Below are positions 35,337 through 48,702 of a stretch of DNA of 64,000 nucleotides, in pieces. Every line of letters starts with the position of its first letter. The first letter of the stretch is position 1. The notes below the pieces were generated by a model that was not told where the DNA came from, did no database searches, and worked only from the letters and a program-made list of their open reading frames with translations. The stretch spans positions 27,254,001 through 27,318,000 of the forward strand of contig CM069870.1 of NCBI GenBank assembly GCA_036172665.1. Direction: 5' to 3'. The DNA comes from Prosopocoilus inquinatus (lineage: Eukaryota > Arthropoda > Insecta > Coleoptera > Lucanidae). Position numbers and translations under genes: made by a program.

Positions 35337-36048
35337 TGATTTTTTAATCAGTATGAGTCGTAAGAACTAATATAAATGGTTCACATAAAGACTTAAGTTT
35401 CTGATTCTTGTTAAGGTGTAAATTCGAAGTGCGTTAATTATCCCTCGTTGTACCGATCTCTACCCCTCGTTAAATACATGGCGCGACCTGGTCAAATTGA
35501 ATCCTCTCCAATAATAAATCTTCAGGAACTTTTTTCCTGTGAAATAATCTATTCCCTTTGTATACGCGAATAAATGAGTTCGGTGATAAATTTTAAGTCT
35601 CCCCTTTTTCATCAACATATACATGTCCCCTTTTATTGCAGCACGCCGAACTTTCCGAACTCGTGTCGATACAGATTTGAAAGTCCGCACTCACAAATAT
35701 GCTTGGGCCTCACAATTAGGAGATTATTTCTTTTCACGAGCTACAAAAAAAGTTTTCTCATATTTTACAACTTAAATTGTACGTACGCCCTTTTTTTGTG
35801 TCGCACGCTGCTTTTATGAGGCGCAATTAATTAAAATGAAATATTTTTACCGTTGGGGACGCATTTCTTCTAATGATACAACACACGTATCTGTTTTCGG
35901 TAATGTACGAAAAATAATGTAAAAAACACTTACAAATTTGTTAAAAGCATATCTTTTTGTCAAATCAAAAAATCAAATACAATTTCTAAATCTAAAATCT
36001 AAACAAAATTTAGTAAATTTCATTCGTATTACTCTTTCCCTCTACCAA

Positions 36049-36611
36049 CAGTGTCTGTCAAAAAGTGAGCAAGAATTGCATTTTTAATTTTTTTTAAATT
36101 TCCAAAACAAAAACCATTACGAAAATCTAATTCTGTTCCTGCGAAAACTCCATTTCAATTGAAAAAAAGCAATTTTTATTTAAAAAAAAACACCTGTTAC
36201 ATATTACATTAGCAAATACTGGTGACGCTAATATTTTCGTCAAGAAAACTTGAAATATAATTTTGTCATAAATTACCTTACTTTTTGAAAATGAAAATAA
36301 AAAGAACTTCAAACGTACTTACATAATACGGGGTGCACTTAATTTTTTTTTTAAACAGGTGGCTGTAATTTTATATTTGATTCTAACTTCTAATTCTAAA
36401 CAACATATTTTTAGAGAATCTTCCTGTGTATTTTAAAATAAGGGCACTTTACTCTTAAGCGGTCCTCCTTTTTCGGCGTCCACACTGTATACCGCACAAG
36501 ATAAATTTCACCTATCTCTCTTTTTCTCAATGCATTCCATATAAGTAAAATTTAATAAAAATCATAATAAAGAAAAATCCGATTTGTTTAGACATTTTTT
36601 GAGAGGCACTG
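36049..36611. mobile_element. Tc1/mariner-type MITE, 563 bp
   Basis: Left end CAGTGTCTGTCAAAAAGTG and right end CATTTTTTGAGAGGCACTG are inverted repeats of about 19 bases. A TA follows the right end. CAGTG starts and TA targets fit Tc1-like elements. The interior is non-coding AT-rich DNA. Confidence 0.6.
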
Positions 36612-37549
36612 TATACTTAGCATAAAAAAAGACACGTAAAGCACATTCTCTGGCTTCTAAATTTAAAAGTAAGAGGAAATAGCCAAATCTTACTGTTTTT
36701 AATTTTGAGTATCAATTCTTTTATCATTGAAATGAAATTCTTAAATATTCCGGAGCGCTACCCTTTTGAAACTCAAATGATAATATTAATTATGCAAAAT
36801 TTATTATTGAATTTTAATTTATTTTTAATAAAAAAAACTCAAAATTCTCGATCGCATATTTTGTAGTTTACTTCGTCCATCAAGAGACGGAAGGAATCTC
36901 ACAACTTATTTAAATTAGGAATTTACTTCTTATTAATTTTCTCTGCATTCGAAAAGCCTTTCCGGTACTAAACACCTTCGCTCTGAACTTCTTTCAAATA
37001 TTTTAACTACTCGGAGAATTCTCTAATTGATATTCCTCACTAATTTATTTGTGCAATTAAATTAACTTCGCTCGAAACTTTAGTCAGTGCAGCTCGAACT
37101 CACTTTTCTTCCGTTTTAGGAGGGAATATTGAATTTAAATAAATGATTTGACGTTTCGAATAAATACGAGCTCGAAACTTTTAAACTCGTTTTAATTTTG
37201 ACGTGTTTCTTTTTCTGCTTGAAGTTATATGAAGTGTTATAACACGTCGGTGGCGATTAATATTCCTGCGATGTATTTCACAGAAATCATATTGCAATAA
37301 AACCAACTCGACGCAGACACTGTCAACTTAAATCACCTCCCAAAATATGGTATATTTTTGCGAGTTTAATGCGGAACTGAAATTGAGACATGCAATTTTA
37401 TGTGACGCATTACTAATCTCTTCGTTCTCGAATAAATTAAAAAAAAAAAACATACACAAACGTATAAAAATGTAAGCCGTTCACAAAACTCCCGTAATGT
37501 TTACAATTTCCCACTGAACATTTTGGGGGTATTTAACGGTCAATAGAGG
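36612..37549. other. No recognised gene
   Basis: AT-rich DNA between two small repeats. Nothing supported. Confidence 0.4.
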
Positions 37550-37678
37550 CTATTCTATATCGAATATATTATACTTAAAGGTCCGTTGCTATGATAACAA
37601 CCAATCATAAAGCTTTTGATTTTATTGGTTGTTACCATAGCAATATACCTTTAAATTTAACGTACACGATAGAGAACT
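37550..37678. repeat. MITE, X-box core family, copy at 37.6 kb
   Basis: Arms of about 60 bases: TATTCTATATCG and CGATAGAGAACT at the ends, then TTAAAGG and GTTGCTATGATAACAACCAA (37585) facing its inverse GGTTGTTACCATAGCAAT (37627). The centre is a short AT loop. Confidence 0.7.
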
Positions 37679-37833
37679 CATCAAATACTTAAAATTTTAA
37701 ATTGAAGGTATCACGGGAGTTTGGTGAATGGATTATGGAATATTAAATATTCAGATTTAACATAAAATTAAGGTCATGTGATCGACATAAACATACAATC
37801 AAAAATATTTGTGTGGTAGCACTTTATAAACAA

Positions 37834-38130
37834 AATTCTGAACGGTCCAAGTGGTAAGGGACCGACCTTGCAATCATAAGGTCGTGGGTTCGCACCCCAC
37901 TCGAGATATTTCTCGTGGTGGTCGTTACTCACTGCAGGTACCCTACAGTGTTGGGGATACAATTAGACAGTACTTCCCCTTTAACAGTGAGGAGGTTTGG
38001 ATGTAACAAAGCCATGGAACACTTTACACACACAAAAATACACTCCCGCTCCTGAGGTCTCGACAAGTCAAAAGCTTAAGACCCCATTGGGCACCCACCG
38101 CAGATAGAAAAAGAACTATTATTATAAAGA
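37834..38130 (+). mobile_element. tRNA-derived SINE
   Basis: The head has an A-box-like CCAAGTGGTAAGGGACC (37847) and a B box GGTTCGCACCCC (37888-37899) at tRNA spacing, with a stem CGACCTT...AAGGTCG between them. A tRNA-unrelated body follows to about 38130, ending in a short run of AT units. Internal Pol III promoters of this kind define tRNA-derived SINEs. The anticodon arm has an extra base in the loop and the source tRNA cannot be named. A second, truncated copy lies at 39507. Confidence 0.8.
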
Positions 38131-39506
38131 AATTGTTTATGAAAAACTTAGTTTTCAAAAACTACTAAGATATATTTTCTAACTTCGCAATAAACAATAA
38201 AGTTCACGACACACAATTGAATGCTTCTGGTAAATTGACAAACTTGTGGCGAACATCTGATATAACGGTTACAGATAGTCAGTCAAAATATGCCGCAAGG
38301 GAAAATAAAAAATCACTAAATAGTTCAGCACCAGAGATCACGTGGCTCATAGTTTCATTAAAGATTCTGTATTTTATACATTAAACTTCTTCTTTTATCC
38401 TTTATTATTTTTTATCGTCTTCTGCTGCGAATTTATACAACATTTAGCGTCTCTTTGTATGATTAACTTTCTTACAATTTGAATTTCATTATCAAAATGA
38501 GAACCTTTAACATACTAACCTAATTATAATGGTACAACACAGATGTTTAAAAAAAATTAATTGAAAACGCTTTTTTAAATGTCATAAATTCATTAAAAAA
38601 AAATAAGATTGCCAAATTATAATTATTTGCGTATTTTCTTAATGGAGTACAATTTATTTTACTCTTTCGTTATGTTTTAAATTAAAAATATGTTTGCAGT
38701 ATGACGAGGTGTTAATTTTTGTGTAAAATTTGCTAAAGGCTGAGAAGGAAGTATCAAACCAAGAAATAAACATTCACTGTGGCAGCCCGTTGCTCTCAGT
38801 TTGAAATTATATTTAAAGTTGTCAATCAGAGGATTTGTAAAAACCGATTTCTCTTAAAGTTACATTTCTTATATTTTTATACCTTCAATATATGGTGTTA
38901 TGCATATTTTGATTTTTAACCACTTACATATACAGTTGATTAGAATTGCAAGAAAATGCAGTATATGCAGTATATACAGAATAAATCACATGTAAAATAT
39001 TAATACAACACATACGTCAATTTATTACTTCTAACTTGTATAGGGAAATCCCCTAGTTGTGTGATCGTAGGTTTTAGTTCTAGTATCTACATGGTTACTG
39101 TTTGCGACCATTATTTGTTAAAACACTCCAGACGTGTGAATTTTCACACCATATCCATATTACTGTGATGGAAAAGTCTTTAGTGTTTTTCTGAACATTT
39201 TTGTTGTCTAAGATAACTAAACTGTTAAACCATCAGAAAGAGAAAGAAATTTCCTATCAATATCCAGTATTAGAAATGTACCATGTAATTTAAAAAAATC
39301 GAAGGAGGCGTGACCGTTCGAAAACAATTGCAGATCGCCGTTAACTAATTTAACAAAGTTACAGCGCTTGACATGTCAAACAATTTTCCTTAAAAGTTTT
39401 TTTTTTGTCTTATCTCTATTGATAAGAAAGTTATTGCATAAATGCAGATATATGACTCACCCGGTATATAACTCGATAAGGAAAAAAGTTATCAATTTCA
39501 AGTTTT
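38131..39506. other. No recognised gene
   Basis: AT-rich spacer between the two SINE copies. Nothing supported. Confidence 0.4.
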
Positions 39507-39600
39507 TACCCACTCCCGAGAAATATCTCGCTCGCGGTGCGAACCCACGACCTTACGATTGCAAGGCTGGTCCCTTACCACTTGGATTGTTCAGGCGTCC
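39507..39600 (-). mobile_element. tRNA-derived SINE, truncated, minus strand
   Basis: Inverse copy of the head of the SINE at 37834. GGTGCGAACCC (39536-39546) is the B box read backwards and GGTCCCTTACCACTTGG (39569-39585) the A box. Only about 94 bases are kept, ending after GAGATATTTCTCG-type sequence. Confidence 0.75.
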
Positions 39601-42600
39601 ATTTTATTTTTTAAATTAATTAATTGATTTACTGCACGTACGATCATAATAAATAGCGTTTCTTCAAAGAATTTATAAGATACAGATATCGCAGCAGAAA
39701 CCATCTGTATAAAACAATATTGCCTAATACAGCTCGTTAACATTTGTACATTTTTAGTTTTACTCTTATAACTTACGTTCATTTACAACGCAGCTTAAGC
39801 TGTGAACTATTGTTTAATATTAGCCGACGGCCCTACAGTGTAAGAGAAAGCTTTTGTGCATTTGCTATTTCGTGTATGTTATTATGCAAATATTTTACCG
39901 CTTTATGTCTTTCTGTCTCCCTCTGTTCTCTCTTTTCCAAGCGGAGTTGGAATCTTGTTACGTTTCAAAAGACAGTTTCACTAACGCTGCGACGTGTCAT
40001 TATTTATAATTTGTATACGTTCGCACAAAACGGTCTTTTGTGCACGGTTTTCGTCACGGAGAAAAGCACTGCGCCCGCAAGTGATATTTACGCAACTGGA
40101 TGGAAATAAATCACTTCAGTAAGTTTCGTTCCAGCAAGACATACTGCTATTGCTGCTTACAGTAAAGCAAGACACGAAATATAAGTCTCATTAGTTAATT
40201 AACAATATCTCGCGGTTTTATTAATAATTAAATTTCTAATTACCTGAAGTTACTGTAACAAAACTCAAGATTTTATATATCGTCGGCACCACATAAACTA
40301 ACGAATGTGACTTTCATTCTTGCATAACATTCGTTACTTATACTTGGTGTCAACAATATGATATAAATCAATTCAATTGAAGGTCTGTTTTTTATCCTGC
40401 ACTAGTGCACACTCAGAGTATCTCGTGTTAATGCATGAGCTTAGAAGAAGATACAAATACTTTTAGTATCCGTACACTACTGTAGGATAACAAACAGACT
40501 TTGAATAACATTCATACAATAAATTTAACGAATGATTGTTATGACCCTTGAATCTGAAGGTGGAAAGAGATTGCTGATATGACGACCTCAAAACATGATA
40601 TGGCGCTCTGATTAGCCGTAAAGAAAAGTCTAAAACTACATTTTTTGAAGTGTTTCCTTCCGAAATATCGTTGTCTTGCGTTATTTCAATAATAAATCAG
40701 ATACGAGTAACTGAGTTGATTCTTTTCCGCTAGGTAACTTCATCCACAATTTCATTAAAAAAAATTTATTCTGAAAAAAGCTGAACCGTAATACATAAAA
40801 TTTACATATAAAATTGGTTTATATTTTTATGCTTGATTAAAAACAAGGTGTCCTGTGAGTTTTTCTAACTAATGGAAAGGTCATTTTTATTAATTAATAA
40901 AACTCTTATACAGGACGTATATACTTATAAGATGATGTATTCTTTTGAGGACTTCCATTACATAAAATCCAACAGTTTCTGAGATAAATTATCCTAATTT
41001 CTGCTTTTTTCACCCCCTAAAAGAACAAAAATAATTTCAATTTCTCCACGGGAGTAAACACCGCAGAGGCATTACTCGGAAGCCGGAAAACACGAAGCAA
41101 CAACAATTATGCAAAATAATTATTCTAATACAATTACAACAACAGAAATAAGGAAAGAGGCTCATGCATATGAACCAGATGTAGTCATTATGAAAATCAA
41201 TGGTTTATATTAATTGTGTTTAGAAAAAAGTCAGATATTTTGGACTCCCAATCCATTATAAAAACAAAATTTAATCAACAGAATCATTAGTTCCTGACGT
41301 TTCATATTTAAAAAGAAAAAAAAACTGCATCAATTGATTTGCGCAAGAATAAACGCAAAAAGTTTACAACAGAGTGGTTCAGTCACGCGAATGAAATCTT
41401 GTTACAGCTTTACCCACAATCCAGAAGACGAGTTACTTAATACACCTCTACACTGGCGGTGTAAAGTCTATCGCACGGAATGATTGATTACCACATTTAT
41501 ATTTATGTTTTTGTCAAGAGGATCATTAGTTTTTGTTCAATTTATAATGTATTCGATATCGATTTCAAGTTACTTATCTACGCAATTTCCGATGTGTGTG
41601 GCTCCACGCAGAGAAGCGATATAGAAAAAGCGACTGGTACATAATTTTCGGAAACTTGGAGGTGAAATGTGTTCCTTTACATTATATCCGTATCATCATG
41701 TCTTATAAGGAGCGTTAAAAATTGAAAAGTGTTCTAAAATGAATAGAAACAACTTATATTTAATGAAGAATATCTTCTTCGACTGCGTTCCCTAGAATTG
41801 TTTTATTCGGGTGAAACATCAGAGATATAAATGAAATTCTATACCGAAAGCACCTTTTATCCCACGGATATCTACGATGGTCTAAATTGGGAATCGATCG
41901 CAGATGCTCCTCGTTCTCTTTGTTTGTAATCATAAAACTTTCAGGTGTGACAGGATTATTTTATTTTCTATAACATTAATCCTTAAACTTTTATGTGTTT
42001 GTACTTATGCCAGATTAGATTAATTTAATCTTTCATAACGTCGTACATAAAATGTGCACATATAATTAACAATATACCTGCAGGATAGGCTATATAACAT
42101 TTACACATTATATTTAAACAGCGCACACGTACCCGCAGATCAGAATAGTCCGACCAAAAACTATTATATATTCAGCAAATTCACTAGGTTTTTTAAAGTT
42201 TAAATGTTTGATTCTAATGGGAGAAAAGTCTACACTTTAAGTCTACACATTAATAATTGTATAGCGGCAACTGTTCTCTTTTAAAATATTTGAATACAAT
42301 TTTTTTTAACGCCAAGATGGCTGATATTAATTTTACTTAAAACTCTTAAATGTGTGTAAAACTAAAAGTTGGTTCTACGTTTTTTTCGGAAAACTTTTAC
42401 ATGTCAATGTGCCCCCTAGAAGCGTAGAGCCGCGGGACTGATTTTTTTTTTTAATTTGTCTATTGTCCGTTGAATTTAATGAAATATCTGAACCATGTTT
42501 AAGAAAGAAGTAATTGATCAGGATTTGTAATAATGAGTAACTAAACAGTTTGGTGTTCTGGTCATTAGGGTATCACATCACTGTTTAGGTTCTTGAAAGA

Positions 42601-44219
42601 AACCTCATCCATTCCATGTATATCCATGAAACATGGATATCTCGAAATTCATTTGCAACCTAATTTTCATGTCAAAAAATTTTTACAAGTGAAGCTGTTT
42701 TTGTGTGAGACCTGTCGTAAATTTCCACCTTAATCATTGTTGATAAAAGGGAAATCAGAATAATATCCGATCTGAAAACCAACAGAGATTTGTACGATCA
42801 CAACCGTCCAAATTTCTCTCCTTGGGAACAGCTTATTTATACGTAATATAATCCATAATTGCAAAATCATATTAATTCAACTTAACTTTAGCCATACACT
42901 GTCAGGTATTATTACATGAACGTACATGTTAATACAAAAACTTACAATTAACACATAATCAGCATACTCTAACATCAATATCGTCCTATAAATGTTTAGA
43001 TATAAATTATATAATGGTTTAATTTATATTTATCTTAAAGTTTCATATTTGTCTGTTTGGACAGTACGCGATAGTTTTGTTAAATAATTTATATACCTAA
43101 AAGGACAACTGTATTTCCAAATTTACTGTGATGCCAAGTTATCGATAGTATTTTTTTTTTGAAATAAGTGTCGTACCCAAAATAAGATTTCACCTTTGCA
43201 AGCTTCTGGTTATTATAAAGCAAAAAAAAAAATAATATCAATAATGAAATTGAATGAAATGAAAATTTATTTTTCCCAACTAAAGAACGATTAGGAGATT
43301 ACGGTAAAGAAACGTGGAAGTGACATGTTGAAGTGCGAATACGAGGAACCACTTTGAGGTTTGCACTTAACTCTTTAAACCAGATGAACTAAATGAATTT
43401 GTCATTTGATCGATTCATTTAAACGAGCGAGATTGACTGAATTAGTTCGTTGTAACGAGCTGCAATTCCCATCTCTAACTGATAATTCACGCGATGGCAT
43501 CAGCCTAAGGAGAATTCATCTTTCAATCCAGTGTTTTTGCTAAATACTGTTAACCTTTATTTCGTTTTTGCTGTGTGTAAGTTTTATATCTGTATCATTG
43601 AACTTTATTAATTAATTTATAAGCACTTTTGTTTGTTTACAGTTTACCTCCGTTGCTCCTTTAACACCCTGAGCTATGCAATCTCAGAACTTGGACTACA
43701 TTCCAGTTCGAGACATGGTGGAGTAACCTCCACCTTACAAAACTTTCGAAAATGAGTAAATCAATAATAATACTCTAGATACATGTTATTTGACACATTT
43801 TAATCTTTAAAATATGTATGTCGTTAAGTTTCCCAACTAGAACTAGGAAAATGCCGTTTCTGTTTCATCTGAAAGTGTTTATCGGGCAGTTGATCAAGGT
43901 TGGTCGGAGTGTTTAGGAAGGCAGAATTTTTATTTAAACCAGAATTTTTATTTAAATTTGTCCCTGCTTTCTAAGTTTTTACAGATTTTCAGAATTGACG
44001 TGACTTGTGAGTTTATACCATTTAGTTTTTTAAATCGCATTGCTATTGTGGTGTTAAAAACAGTAGTTTTTCATCTCCGTCGTAAGTTTTAATTGAATTA
44101 CTATAACGCAAATGGTCTCACGCTATTTGTTGCAACTCAAACAATTTTTTTGCACTTGCTTGGTTATCACCGATCGACATATCTTTTATTGCCCCGAGTA
44201 AATAATATCGTCCCGAGTT
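39601..44219. other. Long AT-rich stretch, no recognised gene
   Basis: The 121-codon frame at 39744-40109 has no known domain. A possible small inverted pair, GTCCTGTGAGTTTTT (40859) and AAAACTCTTATACAGGAC (40900), suggests a ~70-bp snapback. No other structure found in 4.6 kb. Confidence 0.4.
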
Positions 44220-44940
44220 TTTATTTTTGAATATCATTGCCTCATCTTTGCAATCGCCTACAGGTGTACCTCAAGTTTTCCGTGGGAATGGAACGATCGT
44301 TCATACTAGAACGGCTAGACAGTCATAAAATTCCGCCGCCGTCTTCTTTTTTTGCGTGCCTAGTTCATGGGAATCACAATCTTTTTGCGAGTTGCTATTT
44401 CAACGGAGAGATTAAACTTCACACTCGACCTTTATCGCTATTGGACCTTCTTTATGTCATCATATACGCGGTTGGTTTCAGCTAATGTCGTGATGTTCTC
44501 TATTCGTGCAAGCTCTCCTCACTTCGAAAAGAGATACGGCCAGTTTTCGCTTTATTAGTGTGCAATGTGCCTGAAGCAAGTCAGTTATTCAGCGATATCC
44601 TCAGCGCCTGGTGGTGTTGATTGAGGGCGTTGCCCAATTTTCGCGATGTAACGACCTGTAGGGCGACATATAACTTTGGTTGATGTTGAGGTTTTCTCGT
44701 CGTACGACGTTTCGGGCTTGTCTTAAGCCTCGTCCTTGGACTTCAGGATAAGCTTTTCGTACTGGCCTTTTGGTTTTGGCTTATTTTTCGAACCACTTTT
44801 GGTACAGTCTTTTTACTCTAAGCTTTTAGCGATGGCCTAATATATTGTTGCGTACAGAGATTCTTGGTTTCCGTCCTGGTATACAAGCGTTGGTTTTGGA
44901 GCTGGTTCGGATGATCCTTCTAGGGGGGAGTAGTGCAGCG
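44220..44940 (+). pseudogene. Possible Ty3/gypsy pol 3' end with polypurine tract
   Basis: This stretch is richer in G+C than its neighbours. AGGGGGGAGTAG at 44922-44933 looks like a polypurine tract, and TGCAGCGTG follows as an LTR could. Upstream frames (44237-44485, 44367-44558) read LCNRLQVY and, later, VVMFSIRASSPHFEKRYGQF. These loosely recall the tail of gypsy Pol (a FITxLRxRMQ block, then a VFVR...Y.GPF block). No integrase core, RNase H or second LTR was found. This is a weak call. Confidence 0.25.
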
Positions 44941-45234
44941 TGTTGCGAACCCGGCTTTCGAACCCGAATCATTTCCTTTTGGCGTCTTCATACATCTTTA
45001 ATGGGGATGTAGAAGAGGACCGACCGTACAATGACAAGCGGGTGGGAGCTTACGGTTATTAACGCTACGGCCGACCTTACACGGATTTTGACTGTATTAG
45101 CTTTTAACAATTAATATGGTCCTTGAGTCTAGCTTCACGCCCACTGAAATGCATTTTTTGAACTCTACCGAGCTAATTATTATGTGTCTATATTGTCTGT
45201 AAAGCAAGTGATGGATACGACATTTTTAATGCCC
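44941..45234. other. Possible LTR remainder, otherwise unassigned
   Basis: GC-richer sequence continues to about 45070 (for example GAACCCGGCTTTCGAACCCG) and then returns to AT-rich. An LTR boundary could not be placed. Confidence 0.2.
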
Positions 45235-45469
45235 AACTCGAATAATATTGTAAGTCAGTTTTGTAACAAAGCAGGGATTTGGTGAAGAAACATTGTGTCT
45301 CGATAATGTGCAGCCATCTGAGTATAGAAATTCACATCTTTAACTGTTAAAGATGTTCAATTTTTTATTTATATTCAGACGGCTGCATGTTATAAAAAAA
45401 CGTGCACAATGTTTTTCCACTAAAATCCCACTTTGTCAAAAGAATGACTTACAACGTTATTTGAGTCAG
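45235..45469. repeat. Snapback element, ~235 bp
   Basis: Arms of about 100 bases. TTGTAAGTCA, CAAAG, GGGATTT, AAACATTGTG and ATGTGCAGCC on the left (45235-45345) face GGCTGCATGT, CACAATGTTT, AAATCCC, CTTTG and TGACTTACAA on the right (45378-45469). Non-coding. A likely MITE. Confidence 0.7.
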
Positions 45470-48400
45470 GAATTAATTTGTTGAAGTCACTTGAAGGTGT
45501 CATATTAGCGAACATTTTTGCTTCTGTGTGATATTAAAGACGCGCACTCACCACGACTGTCAATATCTTGTTGTTAATTGTTGCATTTAATTAGCACCCT
45601 CACGCGTCACGACTGAAGCTGCTGGCTGTGCTGCAAATTAATTTCTTCTTGTTTCTACACACGGTAGGTAACATACAACAATTCATAACTAAGGAAAGAT
45701 TTCAAAACAAAGGGACTGGTAGGTCACTAAATCTCAACAAACAATAATACACGAAACTTTTTATTACTATAACTTCTATAAGATCTCATGCGTTTCTTAA
45801 TCAGTTCATTGTTCATCTATTTTTCTATAGATGCCTATCGAAAACTGGGGTTATTTCATCGTGGCTTTGTGCCCGGGCTTGCCTTACACGAAAAGAAGGA
45901 ACAGTTTTAATTAATGGCATACGATGTATTTGAATACGTAGTGCGATAAAAAATCGTGTGAAATTAATATAAAAAACAGTCCAAACATTCATCTTCGAAA
46001 AACGTATACTTGCTTTTAATTGTAAAGAGTTTCCCTTGCCTGTAATTAAAGAAAAAGAGGAGTAGTTGGTGACAAAGAATCCCCAAGTAAAATGGTAAAG
46101 TGCATTGAAGATTCCGGAACCAACCCACTTAATTACTTACTGTGACGGTACTGAGCTTAAATTCAATGAAGCGATGAGAGTTTTCAATTGTCCATCGATT
46201 AAAATACGTAATTTAATTGTGGAGGTTGACGGCGAAAATGAACTTATTTAATTAAATGCCATTTGCTACGGTTCACTAACGATTCGGTTTTCAGGTAGAT
46301 AAATGAACCGAAAGGGATCGTAAATTAACATTTAAAAGCGGTGTAAACTAGAATCGCAAGGAAGCAAGTTTTCCAATTATTTGAAATTTCTACTGCTGCA
46401 ATTGGCAGCTATTGTCGCAAATCTCTTAACTAGGTTCTTTATTTCCTGAAGACGGCGAAGCAAGTTTCTCGCTGTTTATATTAAGTCCGAATGCGCAACA
46501 ATGTGGTAAATTTCATACGTAATAAATTTTCAGATGCGGAATCTTAATTCCCTAGCGAAGTCTTTAATTAAACATTTCTCTTCTCTAAAATTACTTTCTA
46601 CTACCTAAGTACGTACATATTCTGTAACCACCTTTTTTCTTTTAAGTCTATTAATTAATTTAAGTTCAAATTTAAGATTATTTAATATCTACTAGAACTA
46701 TTTCAGATAGATTAAATAATTAATTAAAATATAATAAGATTCTATATACCATGTTTTTTTTTTTTAATTTGTATACATAGCAACTGTGTGTACTTAAAAA
46801 AATGTATAATACGAATAATGAATTTGATTTTTTTATGACGAAAGTAGTGGAATCATGTACGTGACAACGCGTGTATCAGTTCACAAAAATTAGTGATATT
46901 CGTGCATTTTAAGATTACTGATCCCATGGAGAATTGAATTGATGTGCTCTTAATGCCAACCGCGGCCCTTTAGGATTTTTTTAAATGAACGTGTGTATTA
47001 GCAGTGTTTTGTGTATTTGCAATTGTTTCATGTGCCAGATAAACAATCGAATTAAAGTGAAGCGAAATGTTTAATCAAAAATTACAAGAAAAAATACAGT
47101 TTAAGAAGACTTCAGTTGAGGAAATTGCGTTTTTATTGGAACAAAAGAAATCACTGCCCGGCGTACGTGATTCATTAGGCTGACATTCACACAGAACTTT
47201 TAAACGCTCTTGGGTGGTAGCATACTGGCATATAGAGTTGTTCGTGCAAAGAAGAAATATCTTGCGCTTCAAGTATGCGAGTCAAAACGTGTATCCAGAA
47301 GTAATTGCAGTTTTAATAAATTAAATAATAAGTTAAATTTCATATCAGTTCTAATATTCATAAATCATGTGAATAAGAGCATAACAAAAAGGTCACATCG
47401 AATATCTGTCACAAAAACTGTAAGTTACATCACATAACATTTACTTTTTGTTGACACAGTGACACAGTTTCTAAAACATAAACAGTTAGTCAACCCGATT
47501 TTAAAAACACATTACGCATCGCATTCCAATAGTCATCGGTGCTACTCAAACGGTTTCCATTTAGGGCACCAAAGACGTTGATTTTAGAAATATTTTTTTC
47601 TTGCAATTTGGGACTTGCATGACCTTAGTAAATACGCCCTTGACGGGTCGGACACTTATTATGAATCAGCCTATATGTATAAGACACAAGTCATTGATAC
47701 ATTTTACTTAATTGATTAAACCACATAAGTAGGTGGTAAAATAATTAATAACGAGATAGTGTTCAACAGTTTATTTTATTTTTAATGACAAAAATAGCTT
47801 CGCTAAATCATCGACGCATAACGAAGGAAAAGTCGACATTTAAATCGTCTTTAAAGTTGACCCAAGAATAATTATTATGAAATTTGCCACTAATAAAAAT
47901 TTAATATAACCGTTAGTCATCTCACAACATAATACGAGTAAATTCATTATTATTCATTTGAAAACTTGAGAAATAAAATCTAGGAAACATCAAACTCACG
48001 TCACCTTTCATAAAATTGTATCGTTTTATAAAATATTCACGGAAAGCAGTCAGTACTTACAAAACTTTTACTAACAATAAAACAAAAATAGTTCTTTAAA
48101 ATGTGATTTCCTAAGACTTAAGGTTCAGTACAAAATTGTTGAAATTCCTTGATGGCCGGTCGTATTTTGATTTTTATTTTATTTTGTCGAATAGTTTGAT
48201 GTCCCTGAGCAATGGCGAGCGTCGTTTCTGAGATTGCCTCCATCTCGTGGGGAAACATCGTGATTTGAACAACCACCCGGGAAATTGCCGTATTTATTCA
48301 TACGAGGAATACAGAAATAAAGGTTCAGAGATCGTTGCCAAGACCTTTGCAGTATGCATTTTTTAATTTATTAAAATTGTTCTAATCCATTTTTATTTCC

Positions 48401-48702
48401 ATAAATTATTCTGAATTGATTCTAAACGCATAATTTTTGTATTGTTCATTTATTCTATACTGAATTACCCAAAGAGGAAACTTTGTGTTGATTTTATTTT
48501 TAATATATTGGTTATTTTAGAACACTATGTATGTACTATTAATCACTGTGGCACCGAATTAGGTGCATGTGGAGTGTCAAATAAGTAAACAACAAAAAAA
48601 ATAATAATAAAAGTACAATCGAGAGACAAGCAAAATTAAAACACTTAAAACACATATGACAGCATTAATCATGTAGATTTGATAAATATGGAATCACAAT
48701 AA
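45470..48702. other. No recognised gene
   Basis: AT-rich DNA. A 39-codon frame from 47067 is unrecognised. No inverted or tandem repeats of note were seen. Confidence 0.4.

Noticed and set aside
37845..37915. A functional tRNA gene
   Set aside because: The acceptor stem does not pair, the anticodon loop has an extra base, and the sequence continues into a SINE body with a second copy nearby.
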